NCBI GenBank assembly: GCA_963971285.1
Contig: OZ020244.1
Span: 25,358,001 to 25,422,000, forward strand
DNA: 64,000 bases
Origin: Astropecten irregularis
Taxonomy: Eukaryota > Echinodermata > Asteroidea > Paxillosida > Astropectinidae
Direction: 5' to 3'
A model generated the notes under the pieces. The model saw only the letters and a list, made by a program, of their open reading frames with translations. It was not told where the DNA came from and searched no databases. A program made the position numbers and the translations under genes. Shown one piece after another: positions 14,101 through 24,415 of the stretch (position 1 is its first letter; every line of letters begins with the position of its first letter).

Positions 14101-17100
14101 GATGCATTGCAGACCTATGTAAGATACGATGGGTTATCTTTCGTAACTCAAGTTACGATCGATCATAGGGCTACGTGATATCGACATTAGAACGCCAATG
14201 GCTAAAATCACGAGCTAAAAAAATTGTGTGTTTTTTCTGTATTTACATTACGGATCCCATTTTTCGGATCCATGTCCTATGCAGGGTACGCTAAAATTGG
14301 ATCCGGATCCGCAGGATTCGTCATAAACAAACAGGCCCTACATTTGCCCATCATGGATTGACCCACCTGTCATGGTCAACAGAGGGCGCTCGTCTACGGT
14401 AAATTGTAGTAGATGGATGCACCACACTAAATAGGTCAACAATCAATGCGCCGAGCTGATTATCATAATGTGTGTACCCTCAAATGTTTTTTAAATATGC
14501 AATTTGGGGGGTCGTGCAATTAATATATTGTGTAATTTTGACTGGTTATGACAACCTGGGGGTTCAGTGCTTCAACCTGTTGTGGAGACTTGAGATATTT
14601 TGGTTTAAAATCCGGTCCTACATTGTCTTGAACGTGGAGGGTTGCTTCATGAAAACTCGTAGCAAGTCGGTTACGGAAGAAGGACATTTCGGGGGTGTTT
14701 TTTTCTTGGGGCAATTAGCAAAAAATCCAATCGGTTACCCAACCAAAAATTGAAAAGAATTGGGTAGATGAGAGTTCACACTATCATTTACACTATTGCA
14801 CCAACAACTGAGAAACTTCTGGATGGGTTTTTTTGAACTGTGAAGTTGAGGGATTTTACACTAAGGTCAATGGGAGTTTATTTAGTGTGGTGCACCCTAT
14901 AGGTCACAAGATGGCGGCGCATCGGTAGCCATTTTGTGATAGCGCCACCACTCTGTTGTGAGAGGCGAGAACGAAAAGAAACTGTATAAGACCAAGTTTC
15001 TCATCAGATTTTGTTAATTATTTCCTGAAAACATCAATCCTAATACGCATAAAACCTTGTATTACGCAACTTACATTGTCTTTTCTACATCCTACGAGTT
15101 TTGTTTAGACGAAGGTGGCCCAACTTTTAACCCCATTAGACCCAAAATTGTAACCCTAGCCGGCCGAAATTCCAACCCAATCCCCTTAATTGTAAACCTA
15201 GCCCCCAAAATTCAACCCTAAGACCAATTCTTAACCCTAAATCGCTCTGATTCCAACCCTAACCCCAGCCGGGGGCTCCAGACCTAGACCCAACCCTAGC
15301 AAGCCCCGCCCACACGCTGACAACCCTAATCGCCTCTTTCTCACTTTTCAGAGGGGAAATGATTATTCTCAAGGACAGCGAAATTTTGTGAAATGTAATA
15401 TGCATTGATTAATCCCAAAAAAGTTCATCATTATGTCTTAATATGGATACTGGGGCAGAAATATTCCACGGAATAGCCAAAACGCCCCCCCCCCCCACAA
15501 CCAAACAGGCCAACCCTGACCTTACACCACTTTTCCATGTGAAATAACACCCTCGCCTTGATTAATTAAACTATATGTAATGGTCTGAGCATCATTGCAT
15601 CCTAAAATAGCCATAAGATAACTTTGTGAGGAAATAATATGTGGATTCAGAGCCCGACTTTCCATGGGGTGTACACAATATTATAAGGGAGAATGTGCAC
15701 GTTTGTATGGCCACCACGGGTCAACGACCCAACACATTAAGCCGTGCCGTAGAAAAACGCAATAATATTTTTCAATTTTGTTTTCACATATGAGATCAGT
15801 GTCATAAACTCTACATTTTGGGCCTAATTGGACAACCAATTTTGAAAGTTGACCCCCCTTATAGGATGCACCACACTAAATAGGTCAACAATCAATGCGC
15901 CGAGCTGATTATCATAATGTGTGTACCCTCAAATGTTTTTTAAATATGCAATTTGGGGGGTCGTGCAATTAATATATTGTGTAATTTTGACTGGTTATGA
16001 CAACCTGGGGGTTCAGTGCTTCAACCTGTTGTGGAGACTTGAGATATTTTGGTTTAAAATCCGGTCCTACATTGTCTTGAACGTGGAGGGTTGCTTCATG
16101 AAAACTCGTAGCAAGTCGGTTACGGAAGAAGGACATTTCGGGGGTGTTTTTTTCTTGGGGCAATTAGCAAAAAATCCAATCGGTTACCCAACCAAAAATT
16201 GAAAAGAATTGGGTAGATGAGAGTTCACACTATCATTTACACTATTGCACCAACAACTGAGAAACTTCTGGATGGGTTTTTTTGAACTGTGAAGTTGAGG
16301 GATTTTACACTAAGGTCAATGGGAGTTTATTTAGTGTGGTGCACCCAGATGAATCAGGTTTAATGAGGCATACTTGGGCATTATTTTGGTATAATTATAG
16401 ACTTGGGAATTCTGCTTCATGCATGTCATCAACCAAACTGTCTTGATTGATGACACAAGAAATTATACAATAAAAATACAGCACCAAGTTTAATATTATT
16501 ATTGTCAAGGGCTGTGAGCTTGTGACACGATTTTTACTCGCATGCATGAAATGAGCGTATAAATGTCATCACGATCTATATCATTAGAGCCAGCTGGGAA
16601 TAGCTTTCAGCGTTGTTTGGTCTGGTTGCAAATACCAGAACGTGGGTAAAAGGCCTCTGAACGATCAACAGGTCGTGACAGAATTGCACGTGATTACTTT
16701 ACCCATATCCATTTGTTGTTGGGGCAAATTGTCGGACTAAGGCTTGGGGTGCCATATCCACCATAACGGCTTCTGACCCAGAAGGCCTATAAGTGAAAAC
16801 CCATCCCGGGTAATCCTATCACGACAGACCTGTCCCCTACCCCCATTATGCGCCCCACCTATTCACCTCCTATTCTGACCCTGTGTCACCGGCCTTGTCA
16901 AGTTGGGGTCGGGCAACACTAGGGGATGTAAAAAGTGCCAATCCGTGATAAAAGACATGTAACGCATCAATCATTAAAAATCGAAAATGCACCCTTAAAA
17001 AAGAGTGAAATTAAGGCGTGAACATATTGACTGCATTTTATAAGGGCATGAAGTTGGGACTAATAAAACGCCGTGTGGGTGGACCATAAAAGAAAAATAC

Positions 17101-19999
17101 AAACCAGTTTCAGGTGCTCATGGAAAATATTGGAATACATTTTGCATTTTGTAAAAAGAAAATATCAAGAAAGATAAAAACAGTCATCTGTGAAATTCCC
17201 AGTCCCATACGGTGCCCACTTTTTCAGAGGCAGAGAAAAACGCCTACGGTATTTAAAAAATCATTTCACAGTATTTTTGATCTTCCGAAGATCAATATTG
17301 TTTTTGGTCAATTGGTTCTACTCCTTTCATGATAAATACAGCATTTCAGGCAGAACAATGTTATCTACAATGTTTCTACCATCACCATCTTTAGTTATAG
17401 GTGAATCTGTCTGTGGAGATTTCTGTTTCGGTATGCTTCCAAAGTATGATAAAGCTACCTTTATAGGTAATATCATACTTTGGTTTTTATCAAAGAAGTA
17501 GAGATTCATGGGCAAAAATATCAAGACAGATACAGTAACAGTCATCTGTGAAAATTTTAGTCCCATACGGTGCCCACTTTTTGAGAAAACAGTGAAAACA
17601 GCCACAGTATTTCTTAAGTCTTTTCTCTTTAATTTTTGACCTTTTAAAAGATCAAAAAGATTTTCGGTCGTTGTTTTACTTTTTTTTTTTTTAAATAAAT
17701 ACACCATTTCAGGCGGGAAAAATTAACAGTGTGTTTCTATCATCACCATCTTCATACCCTGTAAGTTATACGTAAATCTGTGGAAATTTCTGTTTGGTTT
17801 CTAACCAAAGTATGGTACTACATGTACCTTTAAAGCAATTGCCTTGTTACTTCGGAGTGCAGGCCGTGAATCGATATTAGGTTAAAATTTCAGGGGTAGC
17901 CTCATTACAAGAATTTGGGAAATGAAAACCGATGTGGCGGTCTCAGCTGTCTTCCGGTCTCAGTCGTCCCCTTGTACCAAATAATTATGGTAAAAATACG
18001 TCATGCAATCTCTGCGCACAACAGCGGGAAAGTCGTCTGACTACGTCAGGGGGACAGCTGAGACCGGAAGACAGCTGAGACTGCCATAACTGATATGTCC
18101 GTCCAAGATTCGCTCTCAATCTTTCTCGTGCACAGAGGCCTGTCATATGAAGTCCGAAACGTCGAGTCATCCAGACCGTGTGAAAACTTCTGCAATCGTT
18201 GACCCAATTGTATTGTTCCTCTTTTGTTTGGACCAAACTTTTTAGCAGCAGCTCCATTGGTTTTGTACACTAGGCATGCTTTCTAATCGTGGACCCTATT
18301 GTTCTTTTGTTGTTAGTCCACGGTTTGAATGGCAATACTCACACACACACTTATATAATTTTTATTATGATAATAATCAAACAATGTATATAGGCGTTAA
18401 AGATTTAAGGCCTATTAAATCCATCAATATGATAATATCAGATTGTGGTACTGGCATAAAATGGTATTTCATAAAGTTTTTTCTCTGTTACGTAACAAGA
18501 CGTAACTTTGCACAAGTTCCCAGATACTGATCAAATAATAACTGGAATTGACAGTAGCCGTTATCGTGTAATACATCCCCGGTAATGTTCGAATCTTCCT
18601 ACCGTTAAAACCAAAGCAGGGTATACTGTAGTACTAAGTGATATGATTTTGCTTCTCGTTATGGTTGGATTTGTTGGCTTTTCCGAGCGTGAGCGGAAAA
18701 ACCTTTGCGTTTGGTCTGATTTTTTGTTTTTCATCTTCCTCTTCTTACTGCTATTGCTTTGTACTAGCTGCCTGTTCAACGTGCTTACTCCTGTTCCCTT
18801 TGATATCTTTCATGCTCGATATATTACTTTCGCACTTCTATTTCGTTCGTACTTCTCGTAAGGTCTCAACGTTTCGACTAGCCTGCTCTAGTCTTCATCA
18901 GAAGTTGATCGAACTTCTCGTAAGGTCTCAACGTTTCGACTAGCCTGATCTAGTCATCATCATGCGTCTCCCGATCCACATACCAATTATTGTCACCATG
19001 CAAAGCCTCAAATCTTCCTCGAATGAAAATTCCAAGGAACCCCAAGTATAGCAGTGAGCTTGTGAACGTGTGACTGCGTTGCGACCCCAGGGTACACACT
19101 ATTGAACTTCACAGGATCAAATTCATCAAAACAGTACAGACATCGCCTGCCCATAGATTGTTATGGGGGTAGGCCTTATATGCCCAGATTTAAGTTTCCT
19201 GTGGTACAGGCCTCTTGTGCCCTTGATAATATTTTGCCATTGACAATACTGCAACAGAATGATTCATCATACTTTTACTGTACTCGCGTATTATTGATAC
19301 AGATCCTATACATGTATACTCACTGTTGTAAATGGTGATCTGCATTCGTTTAATTTTTCAGATATTGAAATGCTGTGTTGTCATGGAGATGCTTCACTTG
19401 AATGCGATTATAATACTAAATTAATTAGTTCAGGCTCTTCTCAATTTATGCTGTAACCTTGCACGAACAATTACCCTTGCCCTATATCTACAAACGGTTG
19501 CCCTTCATCTACTGAAACTGAAACATGTCTATTGAAGGTATAATACATGATTGGTAAAGGTCACAGAACAGCACTCACACTTTGTCTAATCCAACATACA
19601 AACAAATAACACTCCTGTGAAGATTTGAGCTCAATCGGACATCTGATTCACGAGAAAACTGCGAAAACCGACTCAATGTTTCTTATAAAACAAAAATGGT
19701 TTTGATCTTTCCCTGAGATCAAAACTGTTTTCGGTCTTTGTTTTACTAATTTCTGGATATATACACCATTTCCGACGGAAATATTCTAACGGTATTTTTC
19801 TACCAGTACCATCATCATACCCTGAAAGTTATACGCAAATCTGTGAACATTTCTGTTTTGGTGTGCTACCAATCCTGTACTGTACCTTTAATATTTATGA
19901 ACTTCCGAATGTACAAAATGATTCTATAGGTAGCTACTTACATGCAATGCCACATGCTAGTCCTACTACAAGAAGAGGAAATCTCAGGGAACACGCCAT
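5138..19999 (-). CDS. Secreted Cu/Zn superoxide dismutase with coiled-coil N-terminus
   Basis: Dismutates superoxide to oxygen and hydrogen peroxide outside the cell. Six coding exons on the minus strand, in transcript order: 19999-19942, 9487-9353, 8228-8128, 6871-6699, 6150-6033, 5266-5138. All phases match, giving 237 residues. Exon 1 encodes a signal peptide starting [15 protein letters not shown]. Exon 2 encodes a heptad-like helix ([19 protein letters not shown]), probably an oligomerisation coil. The enzyme domain starts near YAHCRM. All metal ligands are visible: HVHEFGD (two Cu His), GAHYNP, the NHS His, RHMGD (Zn His and Asp) and VVHIGEDD (last Cu His). The disulfide Cys pair ([15 protein letters not shown]) and the active-site Arg in GGRLACC are also present. 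This resembles extracellular SOD (SOD3-like) more than cytosolic SOD1. Exon 1 is 10.5 kb from exon 2 and was placed by its phase (ends with one base), its signal-peptide content and its GTAAGT donor. It is the least certain exon. Confidence 0.85.
6198..6404. mobile_element. MITE, GGGCCTTTACGAAATCAGG family, in SOD intron
   Basis: Inverted ends GGGCCTTTACGAAATCAGG...and a diverged inverse near 6385-6404. The interior includes CCCTTCATTTCATTTAGGACAC, shared with copies at 25108 and 48863. Lies in the intron between SOD exons 6699-6871 and 6033-6150. Confidence 0.6.
6980..7080. repeat. CAATAT/GATATC simple repeat
   Basis: Imperfect array of CAATATC and its inverse, giving a palindrome around ATATCGATATTG. 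A sister tract of the same composition occurs at 21020-21115. Confidence 0.75.
7098..7368. repeat. (CATCAA/CATGACATCAA)n minisatellite
   Basis: About 270 bases of CATCAACATGACATCAA variants in the SOD intron between exons 8128-8228 and 6699-6871. Units are imperfect. Confidence 0.85.
8783..9042. mobile_element. MITE, GGGGCCAATTTCATAGAGCTG family
   Basis: Terminal inverted repeats of about 25 bases, GGGGCCAATTTCATAGAGCTG at the left and its inverse at the right, then TGCTTAAGCA-type palindromes inside. Located in a SOD intron. This is the reference copy; others are listed at 13727, 26122, 35381, 45038 and 54355. Confidence 0.8.
9711..9800. repeat. Inverted pair of tRNA T-arm-like sequences
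   Basis: The arms GGAGCGGGATTCGAACCGG and its inverse face each other around about 45 bases, and each carries the RNA polymerase III B-box core GGTTCGAATCC. It looks like two tRNA-derived SINE heads in inverted orientation, not a functional tRNA: no acceptor or anticodon arm folds. Confidence 0.55.
9911..9990 (+). repeat. tRNA-like SINE head
   Basis: A-box TAGCTTAGTTGGCAGAGTG followed 37 bases on by the perfect B-box GGTTCGATTCC. The intervening arms do not form a clean cloverleaf and no CCA-proximal acceptor pairing is evident. SINE head favoured over a tRNA gene. Confidence 0.55.
9995..13000. other. Part of the large SOD intron
   Basis: AT-rich sequence. Two diverged stretches (about 10990-11110 and 11665-11960) carry ACAGATTTA..TAACTTACAGGGTATAAAGATGGT, the end motif of the CATACTTTGG MITE. 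A short palindrome CATCCTGCC/GGCAGGATG sits at 12287-12308. No exon supported. Confidence 0.4.
13022..13385 (-). mobile_element. CATACTTTGG MITE copy
   Basis: Runs from GCCTATCATACTTTGGCAG to ACCAAAGTATGATATTACC with the family interior in reverse orientation (GATCTTCGG near 13190, GTGGGCG and TGGGCACCG near 13240-13275). Confidence 0.65.
13727..13954. mobile_element. GGGGCCAATTTCATAGAGCTG-family MITE copy
   Basis: Left end GGGACCAATTTTATAGAGCTG, right end CAGCTCTATGAAATTGGCCCC. The interior is very similar to the copy at 8783 (TTTGCTGAGCATAACATT). Confidence 0.78.
14064..14190. mobile_element. GGGGTCGATTTCA-family MITE copy (short)
   Basis: Left end GGGGTCGATTTCACCAAGC. The interior has TACGATGGGTTATC and AAGTTACGATCGATC. 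The right end GATATCGAC is degraded. Confidence 0.6.
14415..16346. mobile_element. Composite element with 483-bp direct repeats and 4-bp target duplication
   Basis: Two direct repeats, 14415-14897 and 15864-16346, appear identical by eye over the whole length. Each starts GGATGCACCACACTAAATA and ends in the inverse TATTTAGTGTGGTGCACCC. The element is flanked by AGAT (14411-14414 and 16347-16350). The 966-bp interior begins and ends with TATAG-like sequence and has no long frame. It includes a stretch rich in CCCTAACC-like words (15125-15300). The architecture is LTR-like, but the repeat ends form inverted repeats outside the usual TG..CA context. Identical repeats imply a recent insertion into the SOD intron. 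Confidence 0.8.
16347..17100. other. SOD intron sequence with no recognised feature
   Basis: Nothing coding or clearly repeated seen. Slightly GC-richer around 16740-16930. Confidence 0.35.
17140..17470 (+). mobile_element. CATACTTTGG MITE, first of a head-to-tail pair
   Basis: Begins inside the interior (ATATCAAGAAAGATAAAAACAG) and reaches the full right end ACCAAAGTATGAT..CTACCTTTA-type terminus at about 17441-17468, where the next copy starts. Confidence 0.65.
17456..17836 (+). mobile_element. CATACTTTGG MITE, second of the pair
   Basis: Left end AGGTAATATCATACTTTGG, right end CCAAAGTATGGTACTACATG. Abuts the preceding copy with about 13 shared bases, so one may have inserted at the terminus of the other. 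Confidence 0.7.
17931..18090. mobile_element. MITE, TGTGGCGGTCTCAGCTG family
   Basis: Arms TGTGGCGGTCTCAGCTG and AGCTGAGACTGCCATA are inverted, with second inverted words CTTCCGGTCTCAG/CTGAGACCGGAAG inside. A second copy lies at 56872. Confidence 0.7.
18640..19030 (-). repeat. Hammerhead-carrying dispersed repeat with two motif copies 62 bp apart
   Basis: Minus strand reads TTCTGATGAAGACTAG..CTAGTCGAAACGTTGAG at 18904-18861 and a similar motif at 18965-18923. The core words CTGATGA and GAAAC flank a GACTAG/CTAGTC stem as in hammerhead ribozymes. Flanks CATACCAATTATTGTCACCATGC and TTTGAGGCTTTGCATGGTG are shared with 38790-39095. Confidence 0.65.
19600..19880. mobile_element. Variant CATACTTTGG-superfamily MITE
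   Basis: Carries CCTGAGATCAAAACTGTTTTCGG and ACCAGTACCATCATCATACCCTG, a subfamily also seen at 37680, 40470 and 53340. It ends just before the proposed SOD signal exon. Confidence 0.55.
19942..19999 (-). other. Proposed signal-peptide exon of the SOD gene
   Basis: The ATG at 19999-19997 opens 19 codons ([19 protein letters not shown]) plus one base, followed by a GTAAGT donor at 19941-19936. The hydrophobic core and small residues at the end are typical of a signal peptide. The leftover base T joins the first two bases of the exon at 9487 to make a Tyr codon. This is an inference, not proof: another exon between 9.5 and 19.9 kb could be the true one. Confidence 0.55.
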
Positions 20000-20720
20000 G
20001 CTTGTGTCTCTCTCTGGCTCTAGCGTGGCGCACACGTCCTTGTCGTGGGGACCTTATGCTCCGAATGCCAGGGGCGAACCTGCTGCTTGCTATGCTGTGG
20101 ATCGCCGCAACTTGATAACTTCAGAATAATATCGCAAAATCTGGGCACGCCGCGGAATTAACTGGTACGCGCGCTACTGCCGTCGTGTGTTTGCATGTGT
20201 GAGGCGAGACGGAAACCAGTTTAAGTGGAGTTGACACATACTGTCTCTCGACTCGTTACGAAAAAAACAAAGCGACCTCGGTATATATATAAACATGGAT
20301 ATGACGTTACTTTGTGAACTTGTGATGCTGCTATTTCTTGCACAGCCTGCTAATACTGTACACAGAAATACAATTATTATAGGAGTTATTAAGTCAACAT
20401 TACCGTATCATTGTACGTGATGTTCGGGTCATATTCTACGAGACGACCCGCTGAGCTTTGGGCCTTTTTGAGTAAAGCCAACAAATAATTCAAATGCTAA
20501 ACCTGCGATGGAAGGGTAATTTTTGACAAACAGGTATATAACCTGTACACTTCGGTAAACCGGACGAGCGATTCGGGGCTTGTCGTGCACGAGAAGGGCT
20601 GGCCCCTTGGCAAATCAGTCATGGGCTTGCATCGTGGGTCCATAGAGTGAGTGAGGGAACTTGTCCCCTACCGCTCTTTCAAACGAGGGGCTGGGAAACA
20701 TTCACCCTTTAGGGTTCTGG
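20000..20720. other. Upstream region of the SOD gene
   Basis: GC-richer than its surroundings from 19985 to 20220. Presumed 5' UTR and promoter of the minus-strand SOD gene. No coding exon seen. Confidence 0.35.
20280..20292 (-). promoter_or_regulatory. Possible TATA box for the SOD gene
   Basis: Read on the minus strand, a TTTATATATATAC stretch lies about 280 bases upstream of the proposed SOD start codon. The position would allow a transcription start near 20255. This is weak evidence in an AT-rich genome. Confidence 0.22.
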
Positions 20721-20811
20721 TATTATTATGATGGCTGATGAATGTAAAGATCACGATCGTGAGCCGAACCACAGACCATGTCATGACCATCTCATAAAGG
20801 CACTATCATGT

Positions 20812-20830
20812 AAACAACAACAACACTGTG

Positions 20831-20863
<33 letters not shown>

Positions 20864-20905
20864 CTGTGACAATAACAATAACAACAGCGACAGCAACAGC
20901 GCCAG

Positions 20906-20936
<31 letters not shown>

Positions 20937-21150
20937 AACACTGTGACAACAACAACAACAACACAGTGACAACAACAACCACAACAACAGTAACAACAAT
21001 GTGACAGCAACAACAACGTCAGTGTCAATATCAAAACAAGTATCAATTTGATATCGATACCAATATGAATATCGATATTGATATTGATATCGACATCGAC
21101 ATCGACATCAATATCAACACCACCATCAACAACAACAACAACAACAAACA
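20812..21150. repeat. (CAA)n and related simple repeats
   Basis: CAA/CAACAGCGA/ACGACA triplet tract to 21015, then an ATATCGATATTG tract, then more CAA. All six frames are open, giving false long frames on both strands. Confidence 0.9.
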
Positions 21151-21503
21151 CACAAAAACAAAATGGAAATTCATAGGAGTGAGATGGAATGGATGCTGCG
21201 GACATTGCACAGTAATTGCTGTTCAAGAGTGGCTGCTTATAATGCTTAATCTATTTTCCTATTTTGTTTCTATTTTTGTACAGCAAACTGTAAGCCTGTG
21301 ACATGACAATGAAATGGACATTATCGTGCAAACTGCACAGGCTCACGCCTCCATGGTAAGTACATGTACAGGGTCTTAGCTTCCGTACCCCAAAATACAC
21401 GCAACTCGGGCTTCAGGGTCGGTGGCTCCCCTGGAAGGAGGTGCGTTCGTTTCGCTTCCCCGAGTCGCCACCAGTCAACCTCTCGCTTGTTTTGCGCAGT
21501 ATA

Positions 21504-21936
21504 CAGGGTGTCCTAGAAAAAACGCAACACTGTGTCGGGACCCATTATGTTAAAAATAAACTGTTTTTCACTTCCAGATTCAGATATGTGATACAGCCAT
21601 GTCTTGGCTATCACCATGTATAATTTAAGCATATTGGGGCTGAAATTGGCGAAAATATGACCAATTGAAAGAATACTCCTTAAAAACAAATTTGCAAGGA
21701 TAACACGCATAATGGTGAATACACACATAATGTGTATGAAAGAAAGATGAAAATCGGGTTTTGAGGTTGGGTAATTCAGTCTTTGTTTTTCCACTCAATT
21801 TAAGTCCAATTTGGCTCAAATTCTACATGGTGATAGCCAAGACATGGTTCTATCACATATCTGAATCTTGAAGTGATAAACAGTTTAATGTTAGTTCTGA
21901 CGCAAAGTGTTGCGGTTTTTTTGGGGGGACACCCTG
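21504..21936. mobile_element. Tc1/mariner-type MITE, CAGGGTGTCC ends
   Basis: Ends CAGGGTGTCC and GGACACCCTG flanked by TA on both sides. The two halves are imperfect inverted copies: TCTTGGCTATCACCATGTA with ACATGGTGATAGCCAAGAC. TA target duplication points to a Tc1/mariner-like transposase. A second copy lies at 46899. Confidence 0.78.
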
Positions 21937-22100
21937 TACACGACCATTCCTAGGTCAGGGCTGCCCCGTGGAAGCTAAACGAACGCACCCCCACCTGACA
22001 CTTCAATGACGAAACTTACACGCAGCCGTTTAAAGGCTGTCTGTCTTTGGAACCCGTATTGAGTTTCAGACTCTTTATTTATGAAGCGTATTAGACCTAT

Positions 22101-23877
22101 GGGTGCACCCAAGTAAATAGGGCCAAAATCCGTCCGCCGAGCTCATTAATAAAAGTTAAGCACTCAATATATTTTAAATAAGAGAGTTGTGAGAGCTATT
22201 AAAATGAAGGATTGAAGAAATATGGCACTGGACCTCCTGCCTGGACTCTGGGCTTCCATTTGTGACCATTTTTGATGCAATTGGGTGAGAAAGTGGGTCT
22301 ATTTCAGCCGCTTTGCAGAGGGATGTTTTTTTGAAAATGGCTTCTTTGACTGGAGTGATCCATACCTTGTTTTAGGGGTGTTCAGCTGAGAATGAGTATA
22401 TCTCAAAAATTCAATGGTCACCCTACCATAAATTGAAAAGAAAATGAAAGATGACATGTTGGTCATCATTTTTCTGTGTAACCTGAACAGCTGTGAGAGT
22501 TCTGTATATTTTTAAATGATTTTTGAAGTTTGATGATTTATCACTGTTGTCTATGGGAGTTTATTTACTTGGGTGCAACCTATAGTGCAGAATGGTGGCG
22601 TCCATTTTGTTTTGGATGGTGATATGTAAACATGTGTTTTTTTGCTGCTGTCTCTCTATAACAGGCTCCAAAAAGACATAAAACTGGAAATGACATGAAA
22701 AACAGGCTTTTGGCATGTTGTATCTCTGGGTTTTCAGTGTTTTATTAAAAAAAAGCACAGTGGAGTAAACATTTTGTCAGAAGTGTCAACGACTGCACAA
22801 AGTAAACACAGGGTACATGTGTAAGGCAATTGGATGGAATCAAAACATGGTATGTAATGCACAGAAAATGGTGTGTTTTTTCTGTAGTTTTGATATTTTC
22901 TGTGGGTGGAAATAATCTTGGACTGTAGTACACCTAGGGTGTGTTACTTCATACATGTATTTCACTACTAGGCTGTCTAAAAGAGATCACCTTGTGCATT
23001 AAATGAGTGTGTGTCCTCAAAATCTTTGACAAGCCCCCCCCCCCTTCCATCCTTTATCCACCCCCAAAGTGGGACCCCAAAGTGGCTATGTCCACTGCAA
23101 AATGATCCCAGATGAACACATGAAGCAAGAAATTTGTGTAACAGAGAGGATTTACACCAGATTTGGTGTTGTGGAATGGAGAATTCTCATGTTCAAAATC
23201 TTAGCATGTTAATAAGCTATATGCTTTCCCATATACAACTGTACACAAAACATGGCCGCCACCCCAGATGCGAACCCCTGCCATTTCGCAGAGGAGCAAT
23301 ATTTTTCAATTTTCTTTTCAAATAAGTGACCTTTGGAATATTCTGCTTCCCCTCAGTGTGGTATGGTGTCAAAATATGGACACTATCTGCTCTTATAGGG
23401 TGCACCCAAGTAAATAGGGCCAAAATCCGTCCGCCGAGCTCATTAATAAAAGTTAAGCACTCAATATATTTTAAATAAGAGAGTTGTGAGAGCTATTAAA
23501 ATGAAGGATTGAAGAAATATGGCACTGGACCTCCTGCCTGGACTCTGGGCTTCCATTTGTGACCATTTTTGATGCAATTGGGTGAGAAAGTGGGTCTATT
23601 TCAGCCGCTTTGCAGAGGGATGTTTTTTTGAAAATGGCTTCTTTGACTGGAGTGATCCATACCTTGTTTTAGGGGTGTTCAGCTGAGAATGAGTATATCT
23701 CAAAAATTCAATGGTCACCCTACCATAAATTGAAAAGAAAATGAAAGATGACATGTTGGTCATCATTTTTCTGTGTAACTTGAACAGCTGTGAGAGTTCT
23801 GTATATTTTTAAATGATTTTTGAAGTTTGATGATTTATCACTGTTGTCTATGGGAGTTTATTTACTTGGGTGCAACC
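22101..23877. mobile_element. Composite element with 480-bp direct repeats, second family member
   Basis: Repeats 22101-22580 and 23398-23877 differ at one seen position (AACCTGAAC against AACTTGAAC). Each runs GGGTGCACCCAAGTAAATA to TATTTACTTGGGTGCAACC. Flanks are CTAT on both sides (22097-22100, 23878-23881). The 817-bp interior shares plan and words with the element at 14415 (TATAG start, AATATTTTTCAATTTT, TTATA end) but has diverged. Confidence 0.8.
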
Positions 23878-24415
23878 CTATACACAACTCCCACAGTTCC
23901 ATTTACTCGGTTTTCACAACATGTGAAATCATAGAAGTGAGAAGGAGGCCACCGAACAATCCCCCTCGGTGCATCTTGCTGATCGCTAGGCCTTCTCATT
24001 ATTTGTATACATACACGATGAATACAATACTACTACACTTTCCTGTTCTCCCCTTACCAACGCAAACATTAATGGCACCGGCAACTGAGCCGAGCCGGTG
24101 TGCCAATACGAAGTAACTTCAGGACTAAGACTTGGTGTTGATTTAGCCCTGAACACACTATGTTAAGGACTGTTTAAGTAAAAATGCAAATGCTTCCTAT
24201 AACAGTTGGTCCAATCATGGAGGTAGGAAGAGATACCTGAAAGGTGTGCCGAAAGTGAGAAAGTCTGACATTTTCATCTCGAAATTCAGATGTTTACAGG
24301 CTGATGTTTAGGAAATTACATGGAATTTCTGACATTGTTTAATTATAGATGGTACCTCATTGGATTAATGGACTAATGTGACGATTAATGTCACGGTCTA
24401 CACCGTCGCTTAAGA

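Noticed and set aside
14472-16202. Identical 93-codon frames at 14472-14753 and 15921-16202
   Set aside because: They are identical because they lie in the two direct repeats of the composite element. No protein family is recognised and the reverse strand also has an open frame.
20728-21226. Long Asn/Thr-rich and Leu/Cys/Val-rich frames on both strands
   Set aside because: Product of the triplet simple repeats. No coding signal.
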